DNA from: HGM04593 sp045654645
Lineage (GTDB): Bacteria > Bacteroidota > Bacteroidia > Bacteroidales > Bacteroidaceae
DNA length: 31,308 nt
Direction: 5' to 3'
NCBI GenBank assembly: GCA_045654645.1
Contig: JAZONR010000040.1
Span: 1 to 31,308 of the forward strand
In this document: one piece after another, positions 1 through 8,368 of the stretch
How positions within the stretch are numbered: the first letter of the stretch is position 1
Layout: each line of letters opens with the position of its first letter
Translations under genes and position numbers: made by a program
The notes under the pieces: generated by a model
Seen by the model: only the letters and a program-made list of their open reading frames with translations
Told to the model about the DNA's origin: nothing
Databases searched by the model: none

Positions 1-1
1 G

Positions 2-556
2 GTTATCTTCTTGTCAGCTGATGCATTCGGTGTATTGCCTCCAGTATCTATCTTGACTCCAGAGCAGACTAAGTACTACTTCCTCTCTGGTTTCACAGCT
101 AAGTTGGCTGGTACAGAGCGCGGTATCACTGAGCCTACTCCTACATTCTCTGCTTGCTTCGGTGCTGCATTCTTGAGCCTCCACCCCACAAAGTATGGCG
201 AGGAGTTGGTTAAGAAGATGGAGAAGAACGGTGCTAAGGCTTACCTCGTGAACACAGGTTGGAACGGTACAGGCAAGCGCATCTCTATCAAGGATACACG
301 TGGTATCATCGACGCTATCCTCGATGGCTCAATCGATACAGCTCCCACAAAGGTTATTCCTCACTTCGACTTCGTTGTTCCTACAGCGTTGCCCGGTGTT
401 GATCCCGCTATCCTTGACCCCCGCGACACTTATGCTGATGCAGCACAGTGGGAGGAGAAGGCTGTGGATTTGGCAGGTCGTTTCATCAAGAACTTCACCA
501 AGTACACAGGCAATGAGGCAGGTAAGGCTCTCGTTGCAGCAGGTCCCAAGCTCTAA
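2..556 (+). CDS. pckA: Phosphoenolpyruvate carboxykinase (ATP), C-terminal part
   Basis: Converts oxaloacetate and a nucleotide triphosphate to phosphoenolpyruvate and CO2 (in Bacteroidota often run in the PEP-carboxylating direction during succinate fermentation). Only the last about 184 residues are in the window; the reading frame is open to the left edge, so the gene starts outside. Visible family features are the block GFTAKLAGTERGITEP, the FSACFGAAFL segment that precedes the conserved LHPTKYGE, and the GWNGTGKRI loop, all typical of the ATP-dependent PckA family (about 535 residues in full). The gene ends at a TAA and is followed 26 bases later by a strong hairpin terminator. Identity is secure; only the 5' limit is unknown. 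Confidence 0.95.
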   Translation, partial: VIFLSADAFGVLPPVSILTPEQTKYYFLSGFTAKLAGTERGITEPTPTFSACFGAAFLSLHPTKYGEELVKKMEKNGAKAYLVNTGWNGTGKRISIKDTRGIIDAILDGSIDTAPTKVIPHFDFVVPTALPGVDPAILDPRDTYADAAQWEEKAVDLAGRFIKNFTKYTGNEAGKALVAAGPKL

Positions 557-582
557 TATAGAAGCTAAAAACCTAAATAACG

Positions 583-614
583 GCGTCTGCTCCTTTGGGG
601 CAGACGCTTTTTTT
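583..614 (+). terminator. Rho-independent terminator of pckA
   Basis: A perfect 8-bp stem, GCGTCTGC (583-590) with GCAGACGC (600-607), a 9-base loop, and a run of seven T directly after the stem. It lies 26 bases past the pckA stop, in the right orientation. Confidence 0.9.
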
Positions 615-679
615 GTGGCAACGCCCACATTGTCGCCTTTTTTTATTACTTTCGCAAAAACATAACACAACATAAGAAT

Positions 680-832
680 ATGTCCCTTTTCAGAGTCCTA
701 CTATCCATTCTGTTTCCGCCGCTTGCCGTCATAGACAAAGGCTGCGGCTCCGTCCTCATAATACTGCTATTAACTATCTGCGGTTGGGTTCCCGGCGTCA
801 TTGGTGCATTGGTTATACTGAACAAGAACTGA
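680..832 (+). CDS. YqaE/Pmp3-family small membrane protein
   Basis: A 50-residue protein starting MSLFRVLLSILFPPLAVIDK, with two hydrophobic helices (about residues 4-18 and 25-46). It matches the UPF0057/Pmp3 pattern: an early FPPLAV motif followed by LLTICGWVPGVIGAL, the counterpart of the LLT..GY.PG.IHA block in Escherichia coli YqaE. Members are small membrane proteins linked in some organisms to stress or ion homeostasis; the function here is unproven. The stop lies 10 bases before the methyltransferase start, so the two are probably cotranscribed. A weak Bacteroidota-like -7 word (TACTTTCG, 647-654) lies 25 bases upstream. It is easily missed because it is so short. Confidence 0.8.
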   Translation: MSLFRVLLSILFPPLAVIDKGCGSVLIILLLTICGWVPGVIGALVILNKN

Positions 833-842
833 CACCTGCAAT

Positions 843-2012
843 ATGCTTGACACAGCAACCATAGAGTTCATAAAGGAGCACCGCGATGATGATGTGCGCG
901 CGCTTGCACTGCAGGCGAAGCGCTACCCCAACGTGGACATACGCCAAGCTGTGGTGCAGATTGAAGGGTGGCAACAGGCGCGCGAGAAACTGCCATCACT
1001 GGCCGCCGTCGAAGGCATAATATTCCCGCCCAAAATCTCGATGGAGCAGTGCTCGAGCGAAGCCACAGCACTCTACAAAGCATCGCTTGCCGGCGGCACA
1101 AGGTTTGCCGACCTCACCGGCGGCTTCGGCATAGACTTCAGCTACCTTGCGCGCGGTTTCAAAGAAGCCATCTATGTTGAACGCAACCCGCTGCTGTGCG
1201 ACATTGCGCGCGAAAACCTTGCACTCCTTGGCCTGCAACAGGCAACCATTGTAAACGGCAACAGCGAAGAGGTGCTGCCCACCCTTTCCAAGCTCGACTG
1301 GATATTCATCGACCCCGCCCGACGCGACGGCGACGGCCGCAAGGTTGTGGCGCTTGCCGACTGCGAGCCCAATGTGGCAGCGCTTGAGAAGACACTGCTC
1401 TCAAAAGCCACAAGAGTGATGATAAAATGCTCTCCAATGCTCGATATCACCGCTGCAAGACGTGAACTGCGCCACATTGAGGCCATACACATCGTTGCCG
1501 TAAAGAACGAGTGCAAGGAGCTGCTTTTCATCCTTTCACAAGATGGCAGCAAGAGCCCAGCCACACACTGCATAAACCTGCTGCCCGGCAGCATAGAACA
1601 ATTCTCCTTCACCGCAGAAGAGGAGATGCAGAGCGCCGCAGCATACGCCAACGAGGTACAGAGCTACCTCTATGAGCCCAACGCCGCAATACAGAAGGCA
1701 GGATGCTTCCATTCACTCACAGCCGCAACAGGAGCCGCCAAGCTGCACCCCAACAGCCACCTCTTCACATCGGACAACCTGATAGAGAGCTTCCCCGGCC
1801 GACGCTTTAAGGTTGTAGAGGTACACGGTTTCAGCAAGGAGGATATAAAAAAGATTAGCGCGCTGGGCAAGGCCAACATCACCGTGAGAAATTTTCCCGA
1901 GAGCGTGCAGCAGCTGCGCAAGCGTCTGAAGCTTGCCGACGGCGGCGAGGTTTATATCTTTGCCACAACATTGGCCGGCGGGGATAAGGTTCTGATAGTG
2001 TGCAGGAAATGA
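843..2012 (+). CDS. Class I SAM-dependent methyltransferase with THUMP-like domain
   Basis: 389 residues. The N-terminal quarter is helical; residues 90-96 (DLTGGFG) form the glycine-rich SAM-binding loop and residues 156-163 (IDPARRDG) the post-strand-4 catalytic motif. The distal part corresponds to the THUMP-like / ferredoxin-like region found in a Bacteroidota family that includes a protein I recall as PG_1098 of Porphyromonas gingivalis. The family is presumed to act on RNA, but the substrate is not known to me. The ATG at 843 follows the small YqaE-like gene by 10 bases. No partner gene in the window reveals the substrate. Family call is firm, substrate open. Confidence 0.85.
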   Translation: MLDTATIEFIKEHRDDDVRALALQAKRYPNVDIRQAVVQIEGWQQAREKLPSLAAVEGIIFPPKISMEQCSSEATALYKASLAGGTRFADLTGGFGIDFSYLARGFKEAIYVERNPLLCDIARENLALLGLQQATIVNGNSEEVLPTLSKLDWIFIDPARRDGDGRKVVALADCEPNVAALEKTLLSKATRVMIKCSPMLDITAARRELRHIEAIHIVAVKNECKELLFILSQDGSKSPATHCINLLPGSIEQFSFTAEEEMQSAAAYANEVQSYLYEPNAAIQKAGCFHSLTAATGAAKLHPNSHLFTSDNLIESFPGRRFKVVEVHGFSKEDIKKISALGKANITVRNFPESVQQLRKRLKLADGGEVYIFATTLAGGDKVLIVCRK

Positions 2013-2089
2013 TAGAGAGTTTGGGTTGGTCCTTACACACTATAATAGGAGCGCCACAAATGCTCACTGTTTTTGCAGATATTCTAATA

Positions 2090-2130
2090 TAGAAAGAAAG
2101 GCCGTTGTCTCTCACAAGACATCCGGCCTA
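2090..2130 (-). terminator. Hairpin terminator downstream of the S41 protease gene
   Basis: AGGCCG (2099-2104) pairs with CGGCCT (2124-2129), with an inner TGTCT/AGACA pairing. Read on the minus strand it is followed by TTTCTTTC. It could also serve the methyltransferase gene ending at 2012 in the other direction, though no T-run follows there. A second small hairpin, GGGTG/CACCC, sits at 2174-2192 closer to the protease stop. Confidence 0.5.
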
Positions 2131-2219
2131 TCCAATAACAGTGAACGACAACAGTGGAGCAAATGACAACTCCGGGTGTAATATTATCACCCCAATCAAA
2201 AGCCCCTAACAGCTCATCA

Positions 2220-3803
2220 TCACTTCATCATCAACTGCTCAAACTTCTTCTCCTTTACAAGCTCATAAGCCTTCAGGAACGAATCGTTACTGCGATTATA
2301 GAGCCTCATAAAATCACTCATATCCCAAAGGTCGCGCGCCACAAGCTGCTTGAGCTGCAATTTGAGCATTGGCAACGAGCGTTGGAACTCCTCTTCGCCA
2401 CCTTCGAGTTTCACGCTATCCTTTTCGCCCTGCTGTCTCAACATTGCAAGAAGCGTATCATCGGCCACAAAATTCTTGTCAAACTCATCAACATCCTTGT
2501 AGGTCGATAACAACTCGCTGCGCTTCTCATCGATGTAGCGCAGTGCAGTCTGTATTATGGAGCCTTTTGCTGCCAACGCGCGGTGATACTTGGTGTATTT
2601 GAGCGTATCCACCGGAATAAAATAGTCGGGCATTATGCCACCGCCGCCATAGACGGTGCGCCCCAAACGCTTGGTGAATACCTTTAACGAGTCGGGGAAA
2701 TGCACATTGTCGGCGCTTGTCATCTCACCGCTGTTATATCGGTTTATGAGGTCATCCTCATATTTTATAGAGTCGTTGTCATAGGGTTTCTGTATGCAAC
2801 GGCCGCTTGGTGTGAAGTAGCGCGCAATGGTGAGACGTATCATTGAGCCATCGGGCAACTGGAAGGGGCGCTGCACAAGACCCTTGCCAAATGTGCGACG
2901 GCCCACAATGATGCCACGGTCCCAGTCCTGAATGGCACCCGAGAGAATTTCGGCAGCCGAGGCTGAAGACTCATCAACAATCACCACAAGATTACCCTTG
3001 CGGAACTTTCCACCGTCGCTCGACATATAATCGGTGCGGGGGTTGCTGCGGCCCTCGGTATACACAACAAGGTTGTTGTTGCCGATGAACTCACTGGCAA
3101 TATCCACTGCCGAATTGAGATAGCCACCGCCGTTGCTGCTGAGGTCAAGAACAAGGTTCTTCATTCCACGCGCCTTCAAAGAGTCGAGTTTCGACACAAA
3201 CTCACTGTGAGTCTTGGCACCGAAAGAGGTGATGCGTATATAGCCGTTGCGCTTGTCAATCATATACGCAGCATCAACAGTCTCGGTGGATATATCGTCG
3301 CGCACAAGCGAGAAGTGCAGCTTGCGTTCTATGCCACGGCGCAGCACATCAACCTCAACTTTTGTGCCCTTTTCGCCACGCAGACGCGACATCACATCGG
3401 CGCGTTCCATCTTCACGCCTGCAATGGCAGTGTCGTTCACGGCAATGATTCTGTCGCCGGGGAGTATGCCCGCACGCTCCGAAGGGCCGTTGTGCGTTGT
3501 CTGAATAACAAACAGTGTGTCCGACACAATGTTAAACTGTATGCCAATGCCACCAAAGCTACCCTCCATCTGCTCAAGAAGCGCCTTGGTCTCCTTTGGG
3601 TCGGTATATGTGGAGTGCGGGTCAAGCTCCTTGAGCATAGCCTTTATACCCTCCTCAACCACCTTTGCATTATTTGGCTCATCAACATAGAAATTCTCGA
3701 TGATGTTGCCGGCATACATAAGTTTTATAATGTGCTGGGGCATCTGCTGTGCCCTTGCAACAGTTGTCAGCAGCAGCGCTGCCAATAAAAGAAACCTTCT
3801 CAT
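2220..3803 (-). CDS. S41 family C-terminal processing protease
   Basis: 527 residues with a signal peptide at 1-19 (MRRFLLLAALLLTTVARAQ), so it acts in the periplasm. A PDZ domain spans about 82-170 (GSFGGIGIQF, then GPSERAGILPGDRI). The S41 catalytic core follows: LDLSSNGGGYL near 219-229, the serine in DESSASAAEI (S280), and the lysine in GRRTFGKG (K307) with Q311. Such proteases (Prc/CtpA type) trim or degrade periplasmic and envelope proteins; the substrate is unknown. It is the last gene of a minus-strand set parE-coaD-S41, with 34 bases between the coaD stop and this start. The C-terminal 130 residues after the core are rich in charged residues and helix-like. Confidence 0.93.
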   Translation of the reverse strand: MRRFLLLAALLLTTVARAQQMPQHIIKLMYAGNIIENFYVDEPNNAKVVEEGIKAMLKELDPHSTYTDPKETKALLEQMEGSFGGIGIQFNIVSDTLFVIQTTHNGPSERAGILPGDRIIAVNDTAIAGVKMERADVMSRLRGEKGTKVEVDVLRRGIERKLHFSLVRDDISTETVDAAYMIDKRNGYIRITSFGAKTHSEFVSKLDSLKARGMKNLVLDLSSNGGGYLNSAVDIASEFIGNNNLVVYTEGRSNPRTDYMSSDGGKFRKGNLVVIVDESSASAAEILSGAIQDWDRGIIVGRRTFGKGLVQRPFQLPDGSMIRLTIARYFTPSGRCIQKPYDNDSIKYEDDLINRYNSGEMTSADNVHFPDSLKVFTKRLGRTVYGGGGIMPDYFIPVDTLKYTKYHRALAAKGSIIQTALRYIDEKRSELLSTYKDVDEFDKNFVADDTLLAMLRQQGEKDSVKLEGGEEEFQRSLPMLKLQLKQLVARDLWDMSDFMRLYNRSNDSFLKAYELVKEKKFEQLMMK

Positions 3804-3837
3804 AATAATCTATAATTCAAGCCCACAGCCATCAGGC

Positions 3838-4278
3838 TCAGGGCAACAGTTCTGTAATATCCTTGCCATAGCTCAACAGCTCGCGTGCCACACTGCTGCT
3901 CACCGAGGCATAGCCCGGCTCGCTGATGAGCAACACCGTGTCAATGCCACCAATGCGTTTGTTTATATCGGCAAGCTCGCGTTCATATTCAAAATCTCTC
4001 ACGTTGCGCACCCCGCGCAGCAGTGCTGTGGCACCCACCTCACGCGCAAAGTCCATTGTGAGGCCGTCATAGGCACACACGCTCACACGGCTGTTCTCCT
4101 TGTAGTGAGCAGCAATGGCCGCCACACGCTCCTCGGGCTGCAGCAGGCAACCCTTGCCGCTGTTGCGCCCAACAGCAATCACCACCCTATCAAACATACA
4201 CAAGGCACGTTCAACCAAGGCGTGGTGTCCAACGGTAAAGGGGTCGAACGACCCCGCAAAAAGTGCAGTGCGTTCCAT
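3838..4278 (-). CDS. coaD: Phosphopantetheine adenylyltransferase
   Basis: 146 residues, the usual length. It transfers AMP from ATP to 4'-phosphopantetheine, the penultimate step of coenzyme A synthesis, in the cytoplasm. The nucleotidyltransferase signature is GSFDPFTVGHH at residues 8-18, with the (T/H)xGH motif; LLRGVRNVRDFEYE and the late SSSVAREL block complete the family pattern. The ATG at 4278 is chosen over an in-frame TTG at 4281 because MERTALFAGSFDP gives the normal N-terminus. It starts 7 bases past the parE stop, so translation is likely coupled. Confidence 0.95.
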   Translation of the reverse strand: MERTALFAGSFDPFTVGHHALVERALCMFDRVVIAVGRNSGKGCLLQPEERVAAIAAHYKENSRVSVCAYDGLTMDFAREVGATALLRGVRNVRDFEYERELADINKRIGGIDTVLLISEPGYASVSSSVARELLSYGKDITELLP

Positions 4279-4285
4279 CAATCAA

Positions 4286-6253
4286 TCATTTTTCATCGCC
4301 CGCCTTGTCCTCCTCAACAACAAGATTGTCGATGATGAAGTTCTGACGGTCCATTGTATTCTTACCCATATAATAAGCAAGCAGCTCCTCAACCTTGTCA
4401 TCCTTGTTCAGCTCCACACGTTCAAGGCGCATATCGGGGCCAATGAAGTTGCGGAACTCATCGGGTGAAATCTCTCCAAGACCCTTGAAACGGGTAATCT
4501 CGGGGTTGGGCGACAGCTTCTCTATGGCGGCAATGCGCTCCTCGTCGCTGTAGCAGTATATTGTCTCAAAATCGCCCTTCTGCTCCCTACCTCCCTTGTC
4601 GGCAGCAGCCTTTTTGCCACGTGGCACCTTGCGTTTGTTGCGCACACGGAACAACGGTGTTTGCAAAATGTACACGTGCCCCTTCTTTATTAGCTCGGGG
4701 AAGAACTGCAGGAAGAAGGTAATCATAAGCAACCTGATGTGCATTCCGTCTACATCGGCATCGGTAGCCACAATAACCTTGTTATAGCGCAACCCGTCAA
4801 GGCCATCCTCAATGTTCAAGGCCGCCTGCAACAGATTAAACTCCTCGTTCTGATAGACCACCGCACGGCTCAAGCCATAGCAGTTGAGCGGCTTTCCGCG
4901 CAGGCTGAATACAGCCTGTGTGTTGGCGTCGCGGCTCTTGGTTATTGAGCCACTGGCCGAGTCGCCCTCGGTGATGAAGATGCAGCTCTCATCGGTGCGG
5001 TCGCCCTTGGCATCGTTGTAGTGTATGCGGCAATCGCGCAACTTGCGGTTATGAAGGTTCACCTTCTTGGCCTTGTCGCGCACCTGCTTGGTGAGGCCGG
5101 CAAGCTCCTTGCGTTCCTTCTCCGATGCCGTAATCTTGCTCAGCAGCACATCGCTTATATCGGGATTCTTATGCAGGAAGTTATCAAGCTCTTCCCTCAC
5201 AAAATCACCAATAAACTTCTTCACACTGAGGCTTCCCGGGTCGGGGGCAACAGTGGTGGAGCCCAAGCGCACCTTGGTTTGGCTCTCGAACACAGGCTCT
5301 TGAATGTTCACGGCAATGGCAGCCACAATACCGTTGCGAATGTCGCAATACTCGAAATTCTTGGCCGAGAAGAAATCGTGCACTGTTTGCGCCACCATCT
5401 CTTTGAAGGCACTCTGGTGAGTACCACCCTGCGACGTGTGCTGGCCGTTTACAAAGGAGTAATACTCCTCGCCATACTGGTGGGCGTGCGTTACGGCAAT
5501 CTCAATATCGTTGTTCTTGAGGTGTATTATAGGATAGAGAGCATCGGCTGTCATACGGTCGCTAAGCAGGTCCACCAATCCATTGCGCGATATGATGCGC
5601 TTGCCGTTGAGCATAATTGTGAGACCGGTGTTCAGGTAGGTATAGTTGCGCAGCAGTGTCTCAATGTAGGCATCCCGGTACTCATAGTTGCGGAACAGAG
5701 TGTTGTCGGGCGTAAACGAAACATAGGTGCCATTCTCATCACTTGTGGGCTCTGTGGTATCCTGCTGCAGCACACCCTTGGCAAACACGGCGCTGCGCAC
5801 CACGCCATCGCGGTAGCTGCGCACCTCGAAACGCGTGCTCAATGCATTGGCAGCCTTCAGACCCACGCCATTCAAGCCCACCGACTTCTTGAACACCTTA
5901 TCGTCATACTTTGCACCGGTGTTGAGCTTGCTCACCGCGTCTACCATCATTCCCTGTGGTATTCCGCGACCATAGTCGCGCACAACAACAGTGTGATTTT
6001 CCACGATATCAACCTCAATGCGCTTTCCAAAGCCCATTCTAAACTCATCGATACTGTTATCAACAACCTCCTTCAGCAGCACATACACTCCATCATCGCT
6101 TTGCGAGCCATCGCCAAGCTTACCAATGTACATACCGGGGCGCAGACGCAGGTGCTCCACATCACTCAAATGACGTATAGTGTCATCGGTGTAGGATGCT
6201 GCATCCATCTGCGGCACATTTGTGTTGAATTCCAAATCCTTCTCTTCGGACAT
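4286..6253 (-). CDS. parE: DNA topoisomerase IV subunit B (ParE)
   Basis: 655 residues. The GHKL ATPase domain shows VDNSIDE (64-70), DYGRGIP (93-99) and GLNGVGLKAAN (127-137); the transducer domain carries the QTK switch lysine at SQTKVRLG (about 327). The TOPRIM domain has EGDSASGS (429-436) and DADVDG (498-503), and a GLGEI motif follows at 591. With ParA/ParC it decatenates daughter chromosomes. I prefer ParE to GyrB because the N-terminus has the LRLRPGMYIG...DDGVYVLLKEVVDNS form seen in Bacteroidota ParE, whereas GyrB has KRPAMYIG...LHHLVYEVVDNS. A lysine-rich insert follows residue 540. The A subunit is not in the window. Confidence 0.9.
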   Translation of the reverse strand: MSEEKDLEFNTNVPQMDAASYTDDTIRHLSDVEHLRLRPGMYIGKLGDGSQSDDGVYVLLKEVVDNSIDEFRMGFGKRIEVDIVENHTVVVRDYGRGIPQGMMVDAVSKLNTGAKYDDKVFKKSVGLNGVGLKAANALSTRFEVRSYRDGVVRSAVFAKGVLQQDTTEPTSDENGTYVSFTPDNTLFRNYEYRDAYIETLLRNYTYLNTGLTIMLNGKRIISRNGLVDLLSDRMTADALYPIIHLKNNDIEIAVTHAHQYGEEYYSFVNGQHTSQGGTHQSAFKEMVAQTVHDFFSAKNFEYCDIRNGIVAAIAVNIQEPVFESQTKVRLGSTTVAPDPGSLSVKKFIGDFVREELDNFLHKNPDISDVLLSKITASEKERKELAGLTKQVRDKAKKVNLHNRKLRDCRIHYNDAKGDRTDESCIFITEGDSASGSITKSRDANTQAVFSLRGKPLNCYGLSRAVVYQNEEFNLLQAALNIEDGLDGLRYNKVIVATDADVDGMHIRLLMITFFLQFFPELIKKGHVYILQTPLFRVRNKRKVPRGKKAAADKGGREQKGDFETIYCYSDEERIAAIEKLSPNPEITRFKGLGEISPDEFRNFIGPDMRLERVELNKDDKVEELLAYYMGKNTMDRQNFIIDNLVVEEDKAGDEK

Positions 6254-6273
6254 ATAGTTTGTATTATTTTAAT

Positions 6274-6413
6274 AGGTGAAAACGGAAATCCTTTCACCTT
6301 TTACCTTTCACATTTAACCCCACTTCGTGTGCTTGAACCTTGGCTTCGCTCGTTGCAAAAACCAAGCAAGCCCGGTTCTCACTCGCTTGCACAAGTTTTC
6401 ACCTTTCACATTT
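6274..6413. repeat. Intergenic repeat-like element with flanking 13-bp direct repeats
   Basis: The gap between the GNAT-like gene and parE contains two identical 13-bp copies of ACCTTTCACATTT (6303-6315 and 6401-6413) bracketing 85 bp. A further 8-bp inverted repeat, AGGTGAAA/TTTCACCT, lies at 6274-6281 and 6292-6299. The core has no long ORF. Read on the minus strand it gives an open stretch containing CKRVRTGLAWFLQRAKPRF, which I remember as a recurring spurious tail on predicted Bacteroidales proteins; that points to a dispersed element, but this is recollection only. Confidence 0.55.
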
Positions 6414-7547
6414 TCACAGTTCTTTCACAAAGGCCCTGCGGCGCTTGTGCTGTTCCTTTTCAAAATCATCCCACAAGGACTGCATCTTTCTGTTATCCTC
6501 AAGCTCGGGGTTGCTCTCAATATCAACAATGCCCATATCGATGTAGTTACCCATAAGGTCATTGAATATAAGCGCAAACACGCCCTTGCTCTGGTACTCG
6601 GGCTTCACTGCTGCAAGCAAAAAGTCGAGACGCTTGGGAGGCTTTATAAAGAGCGCCTTCAGCAGATGCCACCACCCAAAGGGGAACAGACGACCTTTTG
6701 ATTTTCTCAACGCCTCGGCAAGCGAATAGAGACTTATTCCAAGCGCCACCAGGTTGTCATCCTTATCAACCACCAGGCCCAGCAGCCTTAAATCGGCAAA
6801 CGGCAGATACATAGCAATAAACTGCTCTATCTGCTTGGGCGAGAGGTCCGAGAAGCCATAGAGGTCGGCATAGCACTCGTTGCACAACTCAAAAATAGCC
6901 TTGCCATAGCGCTTGGCTATCTCGGAGCAGGACTTTGCCCTAACCAAATGTACGCCATACTTGCGCTCCACAATAGCCGCCACACGCTCGGCCTTCTCCC
7001 ACTTCTTGTCGGGCACCTTAAAGAGGAACTCAATCCAATCGACATCCTTGGCATATCCCAAACGCTCAAGGTGCTTGGGATAATAGGGGTGGTTATATAT
7101 TGTAGCCATTGTGCCCAGGCGGTCAAAGCCCTCAATGAGCATACCCTCACGGTCGAAATCGGTGAAGCCAAGCGGGCCCTTAATCTCGGTCATTCCACGC
7201 TCACGTGCCCACCCCTCGGCTGTTGCAAAGAGTGCATCCACAACCTCGTTGTCATCGATGAAATCGACCCAACCAAAGCGAGCCGACTTGCTTTTCCACT
7301 TCTCGTTGGCACGATGGTTTATCAATGCCGCAATGCGGCCCACCACCTTGTCATTGCGATAAGCAAGGAAATAATCGGCCTCGCAAAACTCGAATGCAGC
7401 ATTGCGTTTCCTGTTCAAGGTGTTGAAAGCATCCTGAAACAGCTCGGGGACAAAATAGGGGTTACCCTTGTAGAGTTCATTGCCAAAGCGAATGAAACGC
7501 TTTAACGCCCTATCACTCTTCACTTTTACAATCTCAACCTTCATCAT
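6414..7547 (-). CDS. GNAT-like N-acetyltransferase-fold protein (YghO-like)
   Basis: 377 residues. The N-terminus (VEIVKVKSDRALKRFIRFGN, then LYKGNPYFVPEL) is characteristic of a conserved GNAT-like family of about 370-380 residues related to E. coli YghO. The first half includes FLAYRNDKVVGRIAALINHR, the beta-strand 4 and acetyl-CoA region of a GNAT fold, and EIKGPLGFTDFDREGMLIEG. The second half (AAVKPEYQSKGVFALIFNDL) looks like a second GNAT-type motif A. Substrate is unknown. Two consecutive ATG codons (7547, 7544) and an upstream TTG are possible starts; 7547 is given. The stop touches the right 13-bp repeat of the intergenic element that separates it from parE. Confidence 0.75.
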   Translation of the reverse strand: MMKVEIVKVKSDRALKRFIRFGNELYKGNPYFVPELFQDAFNTLNRKRNAAFEFCEADYFLAYRNDKVVGRIAALINHRANEKWKSKSARFGWVDFIDDNEVVDALFATAEGWARERGMTEIKGPLGFTDFDREGMLIEGFDRLGTMATIYNHPYYPKHLERLGYAKDVDWIEFLFKVPDKKWEKAERVAAIVERKYGVHLVRAKSCSEIAKRYGKAIFELCNECYADLYGFSDLSPKQIEQFIAMYLPFADLRLLGLVVDKDDNLVALGISLYSLAEALRKSKGRLFPFGWWHLLKALFIKPPKRLDFLLAAVKPEYQSKGVFALIFNDLMGNYIDMGIVDIESNPELEDNRKMQSLWDDFEKEQHKRRRAFVKEL

Positions 7548-7717
7548 CAATAAATAGAATTAATGTGTAAAAGTAGTATTTTATTCCGAAAAACGCAAAT
7601 TCAATGGTGTAAAGTAAAGGGAATTCCAAAAGTAAACAGACAGCCCTCGTTGGCATAATTTGCTGCCCGGACACAGCAATTTACAAGAATATTCTTATAA
7701 CCAATTTGGTCATTACA

Positions 7718-8299
7718 TCAAAGCATATTTTGCTTCTTTAGTTCCTCTGCCACAACCAACAATTCATCATACCACTCCCGGCCGAAGCGTTCAACGAGGG
7801 GCTCTTTGAGAAACTCATAGGCACGGATACCTTTGCGGCGGCCCTTTATGAACGCACTGCTGCACACACTCCATTTGTGGAGGTTCACTGCTGTTAAATC
7901 GCCCACCTTGCGCAGGCGCACAGGATAGAGGTAGCACGATATGGGCTTGCGCCAGTTGGTGCGCCCTTCGCGATAGGCATTGTCTATGAGGCAGATGCAG
8001 TTGCCGTTCTCATCGTGCGAGGCAAAGACGCAATCCTTGCCATTGACAATGGATGTAACGAGGTCGCCATCGCGGTCGTTGTAGACAACGCCCTGCTCCT
8101 CCACCACTGCGCGGGCTTCGGGAGTCATCTCCTCCGCTACCACCTCGAGCGCCTCTTCGAGTTTTTCAACCTCGTCAAAAAGCACGGGAGCACCGGCATC
8201 GCCTTCTACACAGCAAGCGCCCTTGCAGTGGGTGAAGTTGCAGCAGAAGTATTCTTGAAAGAGGTCGAATGAAACAATTGTTTCTCCAATTTGTACCAT
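7718..8299 (-). CDS. DUF3109 family cysteine-rich protein
   Basis: 193 residues from the ATG at 8299; an in-frame extension to 8335 is possible but runs through the terminator-like hairpin and adds an atypical N-terminus. The N-terminal cysteine cluster (C19, C20, C25, C29, C30 in the FCCNFTHCKGACC segment), CICLID and the later CYLYPVR and CSSAF positions are typical of DUF3109, related to the YkgJ-type putative metal or Fe-S binding families. No enzymatic role is established that I know of. It lies downstream of gpmI on the same strand, with a terminator-like hairpin between. Confidence 0.82.
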   Translation of the reverse strand: MVQIGETIVSFDLFQEYFCCNFTHCKGACCVEGDAGAPVLFDEVEKLEEALEVVAEEMTPEARAVVEEQGVVYNDRDGDLVTSIVNGKDCVFASHDENGNCICLIDNAYREGRTNWRKPISCYLYPVRLRKVGDLTAVNLHKWSVCSSAFIKGRRKGIRAYEFLKEPLVERFGREWYDELLVVAEELKKQNML

Positions 8300-8311
8300 A
8301 ATATTGCAAAT

Positions 8312-8350
8312 GAAAAAGGTCCCTAAAGCCATCAAAGACCTTAGAGACCT
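8312..8350 (-). terminator. Hairpin terminator of gpmI
   Basis: On the minus strand AGGTCTCTAA (8350-8341) pairs with TTAGGGACCT (8326-8317), a 10-bp stem with one T.G pair, followed by five T. It lies 19 bases past the gpmI stop and just 13 bases before the DUF3109 start, so it either ends the gpmI transcript or attenuates readthrough into DUF3109. Confidence 0.6.
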
Positions 8351-8368
8351 TAAAAGACTTTATTTGAA

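Noticed and set aside
5021..6556. 511-codon plus-strand open frame
   Set aside because: It is antisense to parE, whose GHKL and TOPRIM motifs are complete; the product is a histidine- and leucine-rich text typical of a reverse-complement shadow in GC-biased coding DNA.
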